From Pyrobaculum ferrireducens (GTDB lineage Archaea > Thermoproteota > Thermoprotei > Thermoproteales > Thermoproteaceae): DNA of 64,000 nucleotides. The position numbers and the translations under genes are program-made. Below the pieces are notes generated by a model, which ran no database searches, was not told where the DNA came from, and saw nothing but the letters and a program-made list of their open reading frames with translations. Within the stretch, counting starts at the first letter, position 1; each line of letters starts with the position of its first letter. Shown here in pieces: positions 49,199-57,621 of this stretch. Where the stretch lies: assembly GCF_000234805.1 (NCBI RefSeq), contig NC_016645.1, forward strand, positions 2,084,391-2,148,390. The letters are read 5' to 3'.

Positions 49199-50443
49199 GT
49201 GGATATTGTGGACGTCCTCCGCTACTTCGCAGACTTCAACATACCCACGTCTCTGAAGCCGCGGGAGTTGAAGGTAGAGGAGATGCCGGGGAAGGCCGTG
49301 GTCATCACGGGGCCTAGGAGGGCTGGCAAGACCTACTACCTCTACTGGCTAATGTCGCGGCGCGGAGGTATCTACGTAGATTTCGAGCACCCCCTCTTCG
49401 AGGGGTTTAAGCCAAGAGACGTAGAGGTGCTCGTCGAGGCGCACGCGAGACTCGGCGGGCCGAAGGCGGCTTACCTCGACGAGGTTCAGACGGTGGAGGG
49501 GTGGGAGAAGGCCGTGCGGTACCTGCTAGACAGGGGCTACTCGGTGTACGCAACTGGCTCCACCTCGGCGCTCCTGGCGGGCGACGTGGCTAGGGAGATG
49601 AGGGGCAGGGGGTTGACGTATCTACTCCTCCCCCTCAGCTTCAGGGAGTACCTCCACTTCAAGGGCATCGACCCGAGGCCCGACCTCGTGTGGAGGCCTG
49701 AGAGACACGCCGTCGCCAAGTTGCAGGAGGAGTACCTCAAGTTCGGGGGCTTCCCCGAGGTGGCCCTAGGCGGAGATCCCTACAGGCTGTTGAAGGAATA
49801 CCTCCTTACAGTCGTCGTGAGGGACGTGGCCGATCGACACGGCGTGAGGAACAGAGCCGCCCTCGACGCGGTGGTTGCCTACGTCTTGAATAACTACGGG
49901 AGGTACCTGACCTACAGTTCGCTACACCGCCTGCTCAAGCAGAGGGGGGTCACCAAGAGGACTGTAATAAACTACGTCAAGTATCTGGAGGAAGCCTTCT
50001 TCCTATTCCAAGTCAAGAGATTTGCAAAGTCAACTAGAGAGGCGGAGGCCGCGCCGCGCAAGATCTACCTAGTAGACACAGGCTACGGACTGCTGGGCCG
50101 TAAAGACCCGAGCCGCGACTTGGAAAACGCTGTGTTTCTCGAACTACTCCGCAGAGCCCTAAGCTCCTCGCCCCCCGCCGAGATATACTACGCCGCGGGG
50201 GAGAAGTGGGAGGTCGACTTCCTCGTAACAGTGGGGGGACAGCCTGCGGAGGCCGTGCAGGTAGCCGCGGAGCTACACGAGGAGAACATGGAGAGGGAGG
50301 TGGAGGCGCTGGCCCGCGCCGCGAGGCGCCTAGGCGCGAGAAAAGCCACAGTGGTGACCCTCCACCAAGAGGCCAAGCTGGGCAAGGTGGAGGTGAAGCC
50401 CTTCTGGCGCTGGGCGCTGGAGGGCTGGAACCCCTACTCGTAG
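49199..50443 (+). CDS. ATPase of the AAA_14/DUF4143 family
   Basis: A 414-residue protein with Walker A ITGPRRAGKTYYL (about 36-48), Walker B AAYLDEVQTVEGWEKAV (about 83-99) and sensor 1 VYATGSTSALL. A winged helix (YLTYSSLHRLLKQRGVTKRT) follows, then the DUF4143 C-terminal domain with the nuclease-like strand EVDFLVTVGGQPAEAVQV. These proteins are widespread in hyperthermophiles with unknown function. GTG 49199 is leaderless, 25 bp after TTTATAAA (49171-49178). It converges with the FtsX-like permease with a 10 bp overlap. Confidence 0.82.
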   Translation: MDIVDVLRYFADFNIPTSLKPRELKVEEMPGKAVVITGPRRAGKTYYLYWLMSRRGGIYVDFEHPLFEGFKPRDVEVLVEAHARLGGPKAAYLDEVQTVEGWEKAVRYLLDRGYSVYATGSTSALLAGDVAREMRGRGLTYLLLPLSFREYLHFKGIDPRPDLVWRPERHAVAKLQEEYLKFGGFPEVALGGDPYRLLKEYLLTVVVRDVADRHGVRNRAALDAVVAYVLNNYGRYLTYSSLHRLLKQRGVTKRTVINYVKYLEEAFFLFQVKRFAKSTREAEAAPRKIYLVDTGYGLLGRKDPSRDLENAVFLELLRRALSSSPPAEIYYAAGEKWEVDFLVTVGGQPAEAVQVAAELHEENMEREVEALARAARRLGARKATVVTLHQEAKLGKVEVKPFWRWALEGWNPYS

Positions 50444-51438
50444 CGGAGAGCCGCCGCTGGCGACAATGCGTAGAGGCGCCTCAGCGCGGGCAGAGACGCC
50501 AGGGTAGAAGAGGCCAGGAGCACCGCCGCGGGAATGCCGACGCTCAGAGCGGGGTCCAAGCCGGAGCTAGCCGCGGCGGCCAGGGCAATGGGGACGCCCG
50601 TCAAGACGCCGGCGGCGACGGGGGTGAAGAAGAGTAGCGAGACAAGTCCCAGAAGGCCCCGCTTCTTCAAGCCCAGCACTCTCAACACGGCGAACTCCTT
50701 GAAGTGGAGGAAGTAGAGGGTGGTGGATAAGGTGTATATTAACGCCGCGACCGCGGTCACCACACTCACCGCCACGAGGCCTGCGGCCGCCAGATACACC
50801 AGCAACTGCCCCCACAGCGCAGAGATAACAAAGTCCGAGTCCATCACAGCGGCCTTGGGGAACAGCGCCCTAAGCCCCTCTAGACAGTTGCCTCCCCCAG
50901 CTTTACGGAGGACCAAGGCGCCGTACCTCCCCACGCCCAGCACAGACCTATCCACATAGACGTCGGCAGAGAAACCCATGAGGGAGAACATACGCGTAAA
51001 TGTCGAGTTTACAAAAAGCCTAACGAGGCGCCCCTCTACCTCCAGCATAACGACGTCCCCCCTTTCAGCCACTAGGCTAAAGGCCGTAGCCGCCGCGCCC
51101 GATGCGCCCATCACGCCGCTTGGCACGGCCCCCACCACGACGCCGCGCCTAGTGCCGTTGGGGAGCACCAAAACCCCCTGGAGGAAAGAAACGCCATACC
51201 CCTCTGAAAAACAGCCGAGAGACAAAGCCCTGGCCAAGTCGCCCTCCGTAAAGTCGCCGCCCGCCACCACCACAGTACCGGCGCCCAGCTGGGCTCTCAA
51301 ATCCTCCCCCAGCCTCCCCCCAACAGACCAAAACGCCACCACAGCCACAGACGCCAGAAACCCAAGCAGAGACAAAACATACAATGCCGCAACTGACCCC
51401 CTTCTCTCCCTCAAATATATTTGATAGAGCGACAACAC
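50434..51438 (-). CDS. FtsX/MacB-like ABC transporter permease
   Basis: A 334-residue protein with four membrane helices in the MacB/FtsX layout. One helix is near the N-terminus (VAALYVLSLLGFLASVAVVAF) and is followed by an extracellular domain of about 170 residues. Three C-terminal helices follow, with the FtsX signature KEFAVLRVLGLKKRGLLGLV between them. Such permeases work with a MacB/LolD-type ATPase to move lipoproteins or peptides or to transmit mechanical force; no matching ATPase is adjacent (the ATPase at 55745 is NatA-like). The gene for a Cys-rich secreted peptide lies 90 bp upstream in the same direction, an attractive but unproven substrate. Confidence 0.75.
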   Translation of the reverse strand: MLSLYQIYLRERRGSVAALYVLSLLGFLASVAVVAFWSVGGRLGEDLRAQLGAGTVVVAGGDFTEGDLARALSLGCFSEGYGVSFLQGVLVLPNGTRRGVVVGAVPSGVMGASGAAATAFSLVAERGDVVMLEVEGRLVRLFVNSTFTRMFSLMGFSADVYVDRSVLGVGRYGALVLRKAGGGNCLEGLRALFPKAAVMDSDFVISALWGQLLVYLAAAGLVAVSVVTAVAALIYTLSTTLYFLHFKEFAVLRVLGLKKRGLLGLVSLLFFTPVAAGVLTGVPIALAAAASSGLDPALSVGIPAAVLLASSTLASLPALRRLYALSPAAALRYE

Positions 51439-51491
51439 AAAGAAATGAAAACCAAATCTTTTAAAGAAATCTAATGCATAGCCAAGTTTTC

Positions 51492-51505
51492 AAAAAGAAA
51501 AAAAA
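51492..51505 (-). terminator. Oligo-T terminator after the peptide gene
   Basis: On the minus strand the sequence TTTTTTTTCTTTTT (T8-C-T5) starts about 24 bp after the peptide stop codon. Runs of this type are the usual archaeal terminator. It suggests that the peptide gene has its own transcript separate from the permease. Confidence 0.6.
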
Positions 51506-51528
51506 CACCTAGTCTTTGAAACAGAGTC

Positions 51529-51717
51529 TTAGAGGCAGATAAGAACTGGACCTATTTGGAAGCAAATCCATCCACAGCCAACTCCCTCAATGCATACGAA
51601 ATTTGGCTGTACGTTTCCAGCCAGCGCTTGGCCGGCCAGTAGCGTCGCTCCTAGCATTAGTGCGGGTGCAAGCTTTGCGGCGGTTTCTAGTCTTCTTATC
51701 TTTTTTAACGCGTTCAT
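51529..51717 (-). CDS. Small secreted cysteine-rich peptide precursor
   Basis: A 62-residue protein with a textbook signal peptide: a basic start (MNALKKIRRLE), a hydrophobic core (LAPALMLGATLLAG) and the cleavage-like QALA-GN near residue 34. The mature part would be about 28 residues, hydrophobic, and contain four Cys spaced VCIEGVGCGWICFQIGPVLICL-like (shown in part), enough for two disulfides or a modified peptide. ATG 51717 has TTTAAAAA 25 bp upstream and an oligo-T terminator follows, so it has its own transcription unit. It may be an antimicrobial (archaeocin-like), signalling or envelope peptide. Confidence 0.6.
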   Translation of the reverse strand: MNALKKIRRLETAAKLAPALMLGATLLAGQALAGNVQPNFVCIEGVGCGWICFQIGPVLICL

Positions 51718-51805
51718 GAAACCATGACTATCTGTTTTTTAAAGATTCACCATTTTTTTGTAATACTTTTCCGCTAAGTTTATAAAGCCACATTTTCCGC
51801 CTTAT

Positions 51806-52141
51806 GTGTTAAAAGGCTTAATTGCGGGGCTTGCGGTATTTGCAGTAAACGTTGTAATAGGTGGATTTAAACTAGAGTCGGTAGGCGGAGGGTTCCTCTA
51901 TATACTGCTGGGGGTTATACTAGACCTAGCGCTGGGGAGGAAGGGAGGCTTGTTAATAGCCGCAGTGGGATTCGCCATAACCACATCACTGTTTATACTG
52001 CCGCTCCTCTTAGGCATTGGAAAAGTCGAGGTGGTCGGTATGGATCCAGCCACTGGCCTAGTTCTATTTACAGCTGTAAACGCTCTTTACTGGGCGGTGT
52101 TTTACGGCGTGTATGAACTCGCGGACAGGTATCTGCGTTAG
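51806..52141 (+). CDS. Small integral membrane protein
   Basis: A 111-residue protein with four predicted helices (GLIAGLAVFAVNVVIG, GGGFLYILLGVILDLALG, GLLIAAVGFAITTSLFILPL, TGLVLFTAVNALYWAVFYGV) and little else. No family is recognised. Start GTG 51806 lies 24 bp from TTTATAAAG; a closer ATG is out of frame. It is divergent to the secreted peptide gene (89 bp between starts) and overlaps the large surface protein gene by 29 bp, so it is likely co-transcribed with that gene. Confidence 0.6.
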   Translation: MLKGLIAGLAVFAVNVVIGGFKLESVGGGFLYILLGVILDLALGRKGGLLIAAVGFAITTSLFILPLLLGIGKVEVVGMDPATGLVLFTAVNALYWAVFYGVYELADRYLR

Positions 52142-54176
52142 CCTACTACTACTGCTCGTGCACCTCGCCGCGGGTCAGGCGGTAGCAGGCGCCTCGGACA
52201 CCGCCGTCGTCTATTTCTATTACAAATGGGCCGAGCCCCCGCAGCAACCCGGGGGGCCCGGGGTCGTTGAGGTGGGGTTCTACACAAAGACAAAGCTTGT
52301 AGATCTATCTGTTGCGCTGATCCCCAGGTGTGGCTGGGTGAGGCCTCTGGAGGCGCACCGGGCGCTGGAGGCGGGGCCCGGCGCCGCCACGGCGCGTCTC
52401 GTAGTGGCCGTAGAGTGGCTAAACGCCACCTGTCCAGCCGCTCTTGTCTGGCGGTGGAGGTTTACAGAGCCCGGGCTGGGCCAGGGCGGGGAGCATATAG
52501 AGCACGTCGACATATACGTGCCCGCTGTTCCCGAGGCAGAGGCGTGGATCAGCGGCACAGCCGTCTACGGACTGCCCGCCGCCGTGAACCTCACCGTTGT
52601 CCTGAGGGGCGCTCTCGGAGGGGAGGCCAGGTTAGAGGGCTCCGGGGCGAGGGTTCTGTGGCCTGGATCGGCCGTGGCGCTGAGGCCGGGAGTCAACATA
52701 ATTCCTCTGAGACTCGTCGCCGAGAGCTACACGCCCACGGTGAAGGTGGCGGTCAACGCCGCCGACGCCGCGGGGAGGTTCTACACAAGAGAAATCCACC
52801 TCCAAATACCTGTGGCTCCCCCGCCCGCCGTCCAGCTCCAAGCCGATCGGCCGGCCCTCGCGCCGGGGACGCTTAACTACGTAAACGTCACTGTGGCGGT
52901 GCCCAGCGGCGCGGACGGCGTGGCCTATCTAACCGTCGCGGGGGGTTCCGCCAGCAGAAGCATATACGTCATAGAGGTGAGGGGCGGGCTCGGGAGGGGG
53001 GTGGTAGACGTGGTGCCCACCTCCCAGACGGTGCAGCTGAGGGCCGAGGTGTACTACACAATTGGCGGGGTGCTGAGGCGTGAAGAGGCGGTGCTCACCC
53101 TCGCCACGACTCCAGCGGCGGCGATGGCGAGAGTCTCCGCGGCGCCCGGCGTCTTGGTGAGAGGCGTGGTTAACAACGTAACGCTGTCCATCACCGCCCC
53201 CGGCGCCTTCAACGCCTCGATATACCCCGAGGGAGCCGCCTCCGCAGGCCCCACCCCCCTCACCGTCAGCGGGGTAAACGAGGCCAGGGCGGTGGCTAGG
53301 CTCATCCCACAGGGGCAGTCGGTGAGGCTTAGGGTAGTCGTGTCGTCGCAGAGGTGGAGCGAGGAGCACGTGGTGGAGCTCCCGGTGGTGGGCGGCGAGG
53401 CTTTCCTCATACTTCCCTCCAAATCTGCGGTGGCCGCGGGGAGGGGCGACGTGGTACCTATACGCATCTACTACATAGGCAGAGCCAGCAGGATAGAAGC
53501 CTACGTGGTGATCACCTCTAGATACTCCCCACCGCTCCTCCAGAAGGTAGGGCTCGTCCCGGGCGGCTACGCCGTGGTGAACTACACCGTAGACGTCCCC
53601 CTAACGGCGGCGGGCCCCGTGGAGATCACCTGCGACGTCTACTACACCACGCCGGAAGGCTTCGGCGGACAGGAGAGGAAGATCGTGGAGCTCGCCGTAG
53701 TAAGAGAACCCCGCGTGAAGATCGCCTCCATCGACGTGGCCCCGAGAAACCCAGAGGCGGGCCGCCCAGTCTCCCTCGCAGTCACGCTCCACAACTCAGG
53801 CTTCGCCACAGCCTACAACGTGGAGGTTAGAGTGTCCGCGCCCGGCGCCGCGGCGATAATCGGAGAGTCATACCTCGGCCAGATACAGCCACAGCAATCC
53901 ACAGCCACCTCGCTCCTCCTCAACGCCACAGCCCCGGGCAACTACACGGCGGTGATACAGCTCAGATACATGGACGAGGCGGGGCAGATCTACACAGAAA
54001 ACGCAACCGTCACCCTAGCCGTGAAGAGCCGCGCCCAGCCCCTAGGCGAGGCGGCGAACCCCGGCCCAGGCCTGGCGGCACTGGCGGCGGTGGCGGCGGC
54101 GCTGGTGGCGGCGGCCGCAGTAGCCAAGAGACGCGGCCGCCAGAAGACCGGGCCTGTAAAGAAGAGTGGCGACTAG
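52113..54176 (+). CDS. Large surface protein with CARDB/Ig-like repeats and C-terminal anchor
   Basis: A 687-residue exported protein. A signal peptide (CVSLLLLLVHLAAGQAVAGA) leads into a series of beta-sandwich repeats. The last resembles CARDB/NEW3 domains: VDVAPRNPEAGRPVSLAVTL, HNSGFATAYNVEVRVSAPG, and ATAPGNYTAVIQLRYMDEAG. It ends with one membrane helix (LAALAAVAAALVAAAAVAK) and a basic tail, so it stands on the cell surface. Such COG1361-like proteins often neighbour archaeal ABC exporters, as here (ABC-2 exporter at 55745-57621, FtsX-like permease at 50434). It is probably an adhesion or exporter-accessory protein. Confidence 0.75.
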   Translation: MNSRTGICVSLLLLLVHLAAGQAVAGASDTAVVYFYYKWAEPPQQPGGPGVVEVGFYTKTKLVDLSVALIPRCGWVRPLEAHRALEAGPGAATARLVVAVEWLNATCPAALVWRWRFTEPGLGQGGEHIEHVDIYVPAVPEAEAWISGTAVYGLPAAVNLTVVLRGALGGEARLEGSGARVLWPGSAVALRPGVNIIPLRLVAESYTPTVKVAVNAADAAGRFYTREIHLQIPVAPPPAVQLQADRPALAPGTLNYVNVTVAVPSGADGVAYLTVAGGSASRSIYVIEVRGGLGRGVVDVVPTSQTVQLRAEVYYTIGGVLRREEAVLTLATTPAAAMARVSAAPGVLVRGVVNNVTLSITAPGAFNASIYPEGAASAGPTPLTVSGVNEARAVARLIPQGQSVRLRVVVSSQRWSEEHVVELPVVGGEAFLILPSKSAVAAGRGDVVPIRIYYIGRASRIEAYVVITSRYSPPLLQKVGLVPGGYAVVNYTVDVPLTAAGPVEITCDVYYTTPEGFGGQERKIVELAVVREPRVKIASIDVAPRNPEAGRPVSLAVTLHNSGFATAYNVEVRVSAPGAAAIIGESYLGQIQPQQSTATSLLLNATAPGNYTAVIQLRYMDEAGQIYTENATVTLAVKSRAQPLGEAANPGPGLAALAAVAAALVAAAAVAKRRGRQKTGPVKKSGD

Positions 54177-54180
54177 AAAA

Positions 54181-54312
54181 ATGAGTCGGAGGCCATGCGA
54201 GGTGTCTCTAGAGGCTTTGAAACACCTCCATGGGGGCGCTATACTAGATATGCCTCTCTCCGGCTCAGCCGCGTCAAGCGCAGAAACCGGCAATACCTGC
54301 TTTGCTGAATAG
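54181..54312 (+). CDS. Possible small frame in the gap after the surface protein
   Basis: A 43-codon frame from ATG 54181 (MSRRPCEVSLEALKHLHGG...) looks protein-like but has no promoter and no recognised family; it may be a remnant. The remainder of 54177-54555 shows nothing I can name except the TATA box CTATATAAG near 54530 that serves the next gene. Confidence 0.2.
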   Translation: MSRRPCEVSLEALKHLHGGAILDMPLSGSAASSAETGNTCFAE

Positions 54313-54555
54313 CTTCTATAGGAAACCTAGTAGCATGTGTTGCCGGGAATGCGCCGGGTTACTCCCCTCTACGCGGCCTATTCCTTGCTCTGCGGCGTGT
54401 GCTGATTTTATCCACAGCATGAATATGTTTACTATGAGTGGGGACAGCACCGCACTGCCGTGTCTTATAAGGGCCGGGTACATATGTCTATCAGCGCGGC
54501 AACACATAGTTATCTAACACGAAAACTATATAAGGAAGCAACTTAGTGCTAAGAC

Positions 54556-54948
54556 GTGAGGTGTCATAATGTTCTGGCCCTGGGTATCCTTTTTTTAGCT
54601 ATGTTTCTACTTGGACTTCTCTCTGGTAATATATATCGCTCAAATATGTCGTTTTACTCTGCATTGGGCCTATTATTGGTAGGAGTGACAGCGGTAGTTT
54701 TATATTTCACACTAGATTTCAGAAGAGGAGTATTTTTTAGATGTAGGGGATCTATTGAATCTATCTTTGCTATCGGTGCCCTGTGGGTGATTGGTGTGGT
54801 ATTATCGTGGTTGGCGCTATTTAATGATTTAGCTCTACTTCGCTTTGTGTCATTTACATTGCTCATATTCTTCTTAGCGTTTGTGATGCTATCTGTGCCA
54901 TTGATAATTTATATCAAAATAAAGACAAGGAACCTAAAGGAAAAGTAG
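54556..54948 (+). CDS. AT-rich integral membrane protein
   Basis: A 130-residue protein with four hydrophobic helices (ILFLAMFLLGLLSGNIY, ALGLLLVGVTAVVLYFTLDF, IFAIGALWVIGVVLSWLALF, LLIFFLAFVMLSVPLIIYIK) and a basic C-terminus. Start GTG 54556 is leaderless, 25 bp from CTATATAAG. The codon composition is clearly more AT-rich than the neighbouring genes, suggesting recent transfer. No family is recognised. A long pyrimidine-rich terminator follows. It may be an immunity or transport-related membrane protein, but nothing in the sequence shows this. Confidence 0.6.
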   Translation: MRCHNVLALGILFLAMFLLGLLSGNIYRSNMSFYSALGLLLVGVTAVVLYFTLDFRRGVFFRCRGSIESIFAIGALWVIGVVLSWLALFNDLALLRFVSFTLLIFFLAFVMLSVPLIIYIKIKTRNLKEK

Positions 54949-54953
54949 AATAC

Positions 54954-55004
54954 ATTTATTTTTACTATTTGCTATTTTTTCTATTGTTTTCTTTTTCCTT
55001 TTTA
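54954..55004 (+). terminator. Pyrimidine-rich termination region
   Basis: A 50-base tract made almost only of T and C/A interruptions, with several runs of five or six T, directly after the AT-rich membrane protein gene. It resembles archaeal oligo-T terminators repeated several times. Confidence 0.5.
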
Positions 55005-55080
55005 CGGCTTAGTTTCTGTGTTGAATTGCTTTTTGAGGTGTTTCAACTCAATAGTAATATAGGGGTGTTTCTGTGGAGGT

Positions 55081-55800
55081 GTGCGCGTCGTAAGGATTCG
55101 CTATGTTCACAGCGAGCCGCTGTTCTGGAGGGCTAGGGTAGAGGTGGTCGAGGCGGGGAACATCGAGGCCGCTAGCTACGTGGCTGACGGCGTCGCCGAG
55201 ATGGGGTTCGTGCCGATTACCCTGGCGGCTGAGCTTGGGCTCCCGGTCGTGCCGCGGCTGGCTATATACAGCGTGGGGCCTATAATATCGGCTAGGCTCT
55301 TCCGGGGCAGGGGTCCGGGCGGCTACTGCGCGGTGTCGGATACCACGGTCAGCGCGCTTGTGTTGCGGAGGTTGCTTGGCTACAGCTTCACGAGGGTGGA
55401 GGATCCGTGGAGGGCGCTGGAGGAATGCGGCGGCGTGTTGGCTGTGGGGGACGAGGCTTTGAAGATGGCCGACAGAGGCGTGCCCCACATCGTCGACGTG
55501 GGGGAGCTCTGGTGGAGCCGGGTGGGATCGCCCCTGTTCTTCGCCGTGTTGGTGGCGAGGAGGTGGGGCCCCGAGGCCGAGGCGGCGGTGGCAGAGATGG
55601 AGAACTCCGTCGCGGCGTTTTACGAAAACCCGGCCCCCCTCGTGGAGGCGGTGGCGAGGAGGCTGGGGGTTAGGAAGGAGCTCGTTGAGGAGTACTTCAT
55701 GAGGTCGCGGTACCTGGTGGGGCCGGGGGGCAGGGAGGCCATGGCTAGGGAGGCGGAGCTCCTCGGCCTCCCGCCGCTGAGGTTTGTCGAAGCGCCTTGA
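55081..55800 (+). CDS. mqnA: Chorismate dehydratase-like menaquinone biosynthesis protein
   Basis: A 239-residue protein of the MqnA/MqnD periplasmic-binding-protein fold. VADGVAEMGFVPITLAAELG (the GxxDxGxVPI region), LPVVPRLAIYSVGPIISARL (the CIxSxGxVxSV region) and DTTVSALVLRRLLG (TS/TxVxLxxxL) match MqnA. That enzyme dehydrates chorismate to 3-enolpyruvyl-benzoate, the first step of the futalosine pathway. MqnD, of similar fold, is the alternative; the SVGPI block favours MqnA. Start GTG 55081 lacks a strong TATA box. Its 3' end overlaps the convergent ABC ATPase gene by 56 bp. Confidence 0.75.
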   Translation: MRVVRIRYVHSEPLFWRARVEVVEAGNIEAASYVADGVAEMGFVPITLAAELGLPVVPRLAIYSVGPIISARLFRGRGPGGYCAVSDTTVSALVLRRLLGYSFTRVEDPWRALEECGGVLAVGDEALKMADRGVPHIVDVGELWWSRVGSPLFFAVLVARRWGPEAEAAVAEMENSVAAFYENPAPLVEAVARRLGVRKELVEEYFMRSRYLVGPGGREAMAREAELLGLPPLRFVEAP

Positions 55801-56479
55801 CGAAGGCCTCTTCTAAATTCGCCGCGCCGTACCTCGCCGCAAGATCGCTTGGCCTCCCGCTGTCTATAACCACGCCGTTGTTGACGAAGTACACGACGTC
55901 GCACAGCGTCTCCACCTCCAGCATGTTGTGGCTTGAGTACAGCACGGCGGCGCCCCTGGCCTTCTCCCTCACAAGCTTTCGAATCTCCACCGCGTGTACC
56001 ACGTCCACCCCGGCGGTTGGCTCGTCCAGCATGAGGACTCTTGCCCCCACGGTGAGGAGAGCCGCCACGACGAGCCTCCGCTTCATCCCCTTGGAGTAGG
56101 TCTTCACCTTGTCCTCCACGCGGGGGCCGAGGCCGGAGATCTCCACAGCCTCCCCTACGTTGTCCACGCCGTACAGGCCGTGGATAAATTCAATAAAGGC
56201 CCTCCCGGTGAGGTTGTCGTAGGGCAGAACCTCCTCCGGCAGATACGCCAGCCACCTCTTCACCTTTCTAAACTCGGGCGAGTCCGTCCGGACGCCGAGG
56301 ACCTCGGCGAAGCCCCCGTCTGGCTTGATGAGGCCCGCCAGTATCCTCAGCGTCGTGGTCTTGCCGGCGCCGTTGGGCCCCACGAGGCCCGCCACCGTGC
56401 CCTCTCCCACCTCCAGCGACAGCCCCCTCAGCGCCTCGACGCGGCCAAACCTCTTCACCAAGCCGACCGCCCGTATCAT
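55745..56479 (-). CDS. ABC-2 type exporter ATP-binding protein (NatA/CcmA-like)
   Basis: A 244-residue ABC ATPase. It has Walker A GLVGPNGAGKTTTL (about 32-45), a Q-loop region YLPEEVLPYD, signature YSKGMKRRL (about 131-139), Walker B VLMLDEPTAGVD (about 150-161) and the switch His in YSSHNMLEVE. The signature is YSKGM, as usual for NatA-like drug or Na+ exporters. The start at ATG 56479 overlaps the permease stop (ATGA). A longer frame to 56593 lies inside the permease gene and is rejected. The 3' end overlaps mqnA by 56 bp. The substrate is unknown. Confidence 0.9.
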   Translation of the reverse strand: MIRAVGLVKRFGRVEALRGLSLEVGEGTVAGLVGPNGAGKTTTLRILAGLIKPDGGFAEVLGVRTDSPEFRKVKRWLAYLPEEVLPYDNLTGRAFIEFIHGLYGVDNVGEAVEISGLGPRVEDKVKTYSKGMKRRLVVAALLTVGARVLMLDEPTAGVDVVHAVEIRKLVREKARGAAVLYSSHNMLEVETLCDVVYFVNNGVVIDSGRPSDLAARYGAANLEEAFVKALRQTSAAGGRGAPPP

Positions 56480-57621
56480 CGCCTCGCCCTCCCCAGGACG
56501 AGGTACTCCGCTGTGACGGCCCTGGCAACTACCAGCGCCACAGCCGCCGCCAGGGCCCAGTCCAGCGCGAGGTATACATACGCCCTCTCCCACTCGCCTT
56601 GCAACACGGCGTAGGCCACCACAAGCGGGTGGACAAAGGGGTAGGCCTCCCAGCCCTCCACGGACCCGAACAGCGCCGCGAGCGAGGGGATCAACAGCGG
56701 GAAGACCACCAGGGGCACGACGCTCTGGGCTGTCTTCACGTCGTCGGTCTTGGTAGCGGCTAAGAAGGCGAGGCCCAGGAGGGCTAGGGCCAGCGCCAGG
56801 GAGGACAGAGCCACGGCGGCTACCAGCTGGGGACTCGGCGCGAAGCCAAGTTCAAAAGCCTCCCCAGACGGAGGCGGCGAGGCCGCCGCAGCGGCGGCGA
56901 TGTTGGCCATGTAGATAAAGAGCCCCGCCGTCATGACCCCGAATTGTACAATGGCCAGCAACAAGGTGCTGAGGAACTTCGCAGTGATGAGCGCCGTGGG
57001 GGTTACGGGCGTCGACAGTATGAGCTCGAAGGTTCGCTTCTCCTTCTCCATGCCGATGGACACAGCCGCCGTTGAGGCTATGATCAGTGGCACAATAAAC
57101 ATGAAAATCCACGACATGAGAAACAAGCCGAAGACTGCCCCGACGTCGCGGTCTGTCAGCACGCGGCGCCCCATGTAGACGTACAGCCTGGGCTCCATGA
57201 GGCGCGGCGGGACGCCCACCTCCTCGGCCAGCTTCGCCGCGGCGTTTTGGAGCACGTTCGGCGGGGCCAACGCCATGAGCCCCCGGTAGCGGATATAGAC
57301 GGGTAGCCGGGCCGGCAGTGAGAAGTTGCCGGGGATCACCACGACGTAGCCGTACCTATCCAGCAGATCAGGTGAGAAGCTGTGGTATATTTCGCCGCCC
57401 ATGGCGCGTAGTATTTCTGCATACCTCTCGCCGAGGGGGGTCGTGCCGTTGACCACAACGGCGAGTTTCTGCGTAGTGGCCTGCGCCGTCTTAACCACAG
57501 CCCCCATCGCATACCCCATGGCGATAAGCACGGCGAAGCCGCCGACAAGAGAGGCGAGGAAGTACCGCGACGACAGCACCTCCCCCAAGTCTTTCAAGAC
57601 AAGCGCAGCAAACGCGCCCAC
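56476..57621 (-). CDS. ABC-2 type exporter permease (NatB-like)
   Basis: A 381-residue membrane protein. A first helix (YFLASLVGGFAVLIAMGYAM) is followed by an extracellular domain of about 130 residues (QKLAVVVNGTTPLGERYAEI). Five to six C-terminal helices follow, with the conserved loop GMEKEKRTFELILSTPVTPT typical of the NatB/ABC-2 family. It pairs with the ATPase encoded downstream (4 bp overlap) to form an exporter. GTG 57621 is chosen because TATATATGCC near 57646 is 25 bp upstream; an in-frame ATG at 57651 would overlap that box. Confidence 0.85.
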   Translation of the reverse strand: MGAFAALVLKDLGEVLSSRYFLASLVGGFAVLIAMGYAMGAVVKTAQATTQKLAVVVNGTTPLGERYAEILRAMGGEIYHSFSPDLLDRYGYVVVIPGNFSLPARLPVYIRYRGLMALAPPNVLQNAAAKLAEEVGVPPRLMEPRLYVYMGRRVLTDRDVGAVFGLFLMSWIFMFIVPLIIASTAAVSIGMEKEKRTFELILSTPVTPTALITAKFLSTLLLAIVQFGVMTAGLFIYMANIAAAAAASPPPSGEAFELGFAPSPQLVAAVALSSLALALALLGLAFLAATKTDDVKTAQSVVPLVVFPLLIPSLAALFGSVEGWEAYPFVHPLVVAYAVLQGEWERAYVYLALDWALAAAVALVVARAVTAEYLVLGRARR

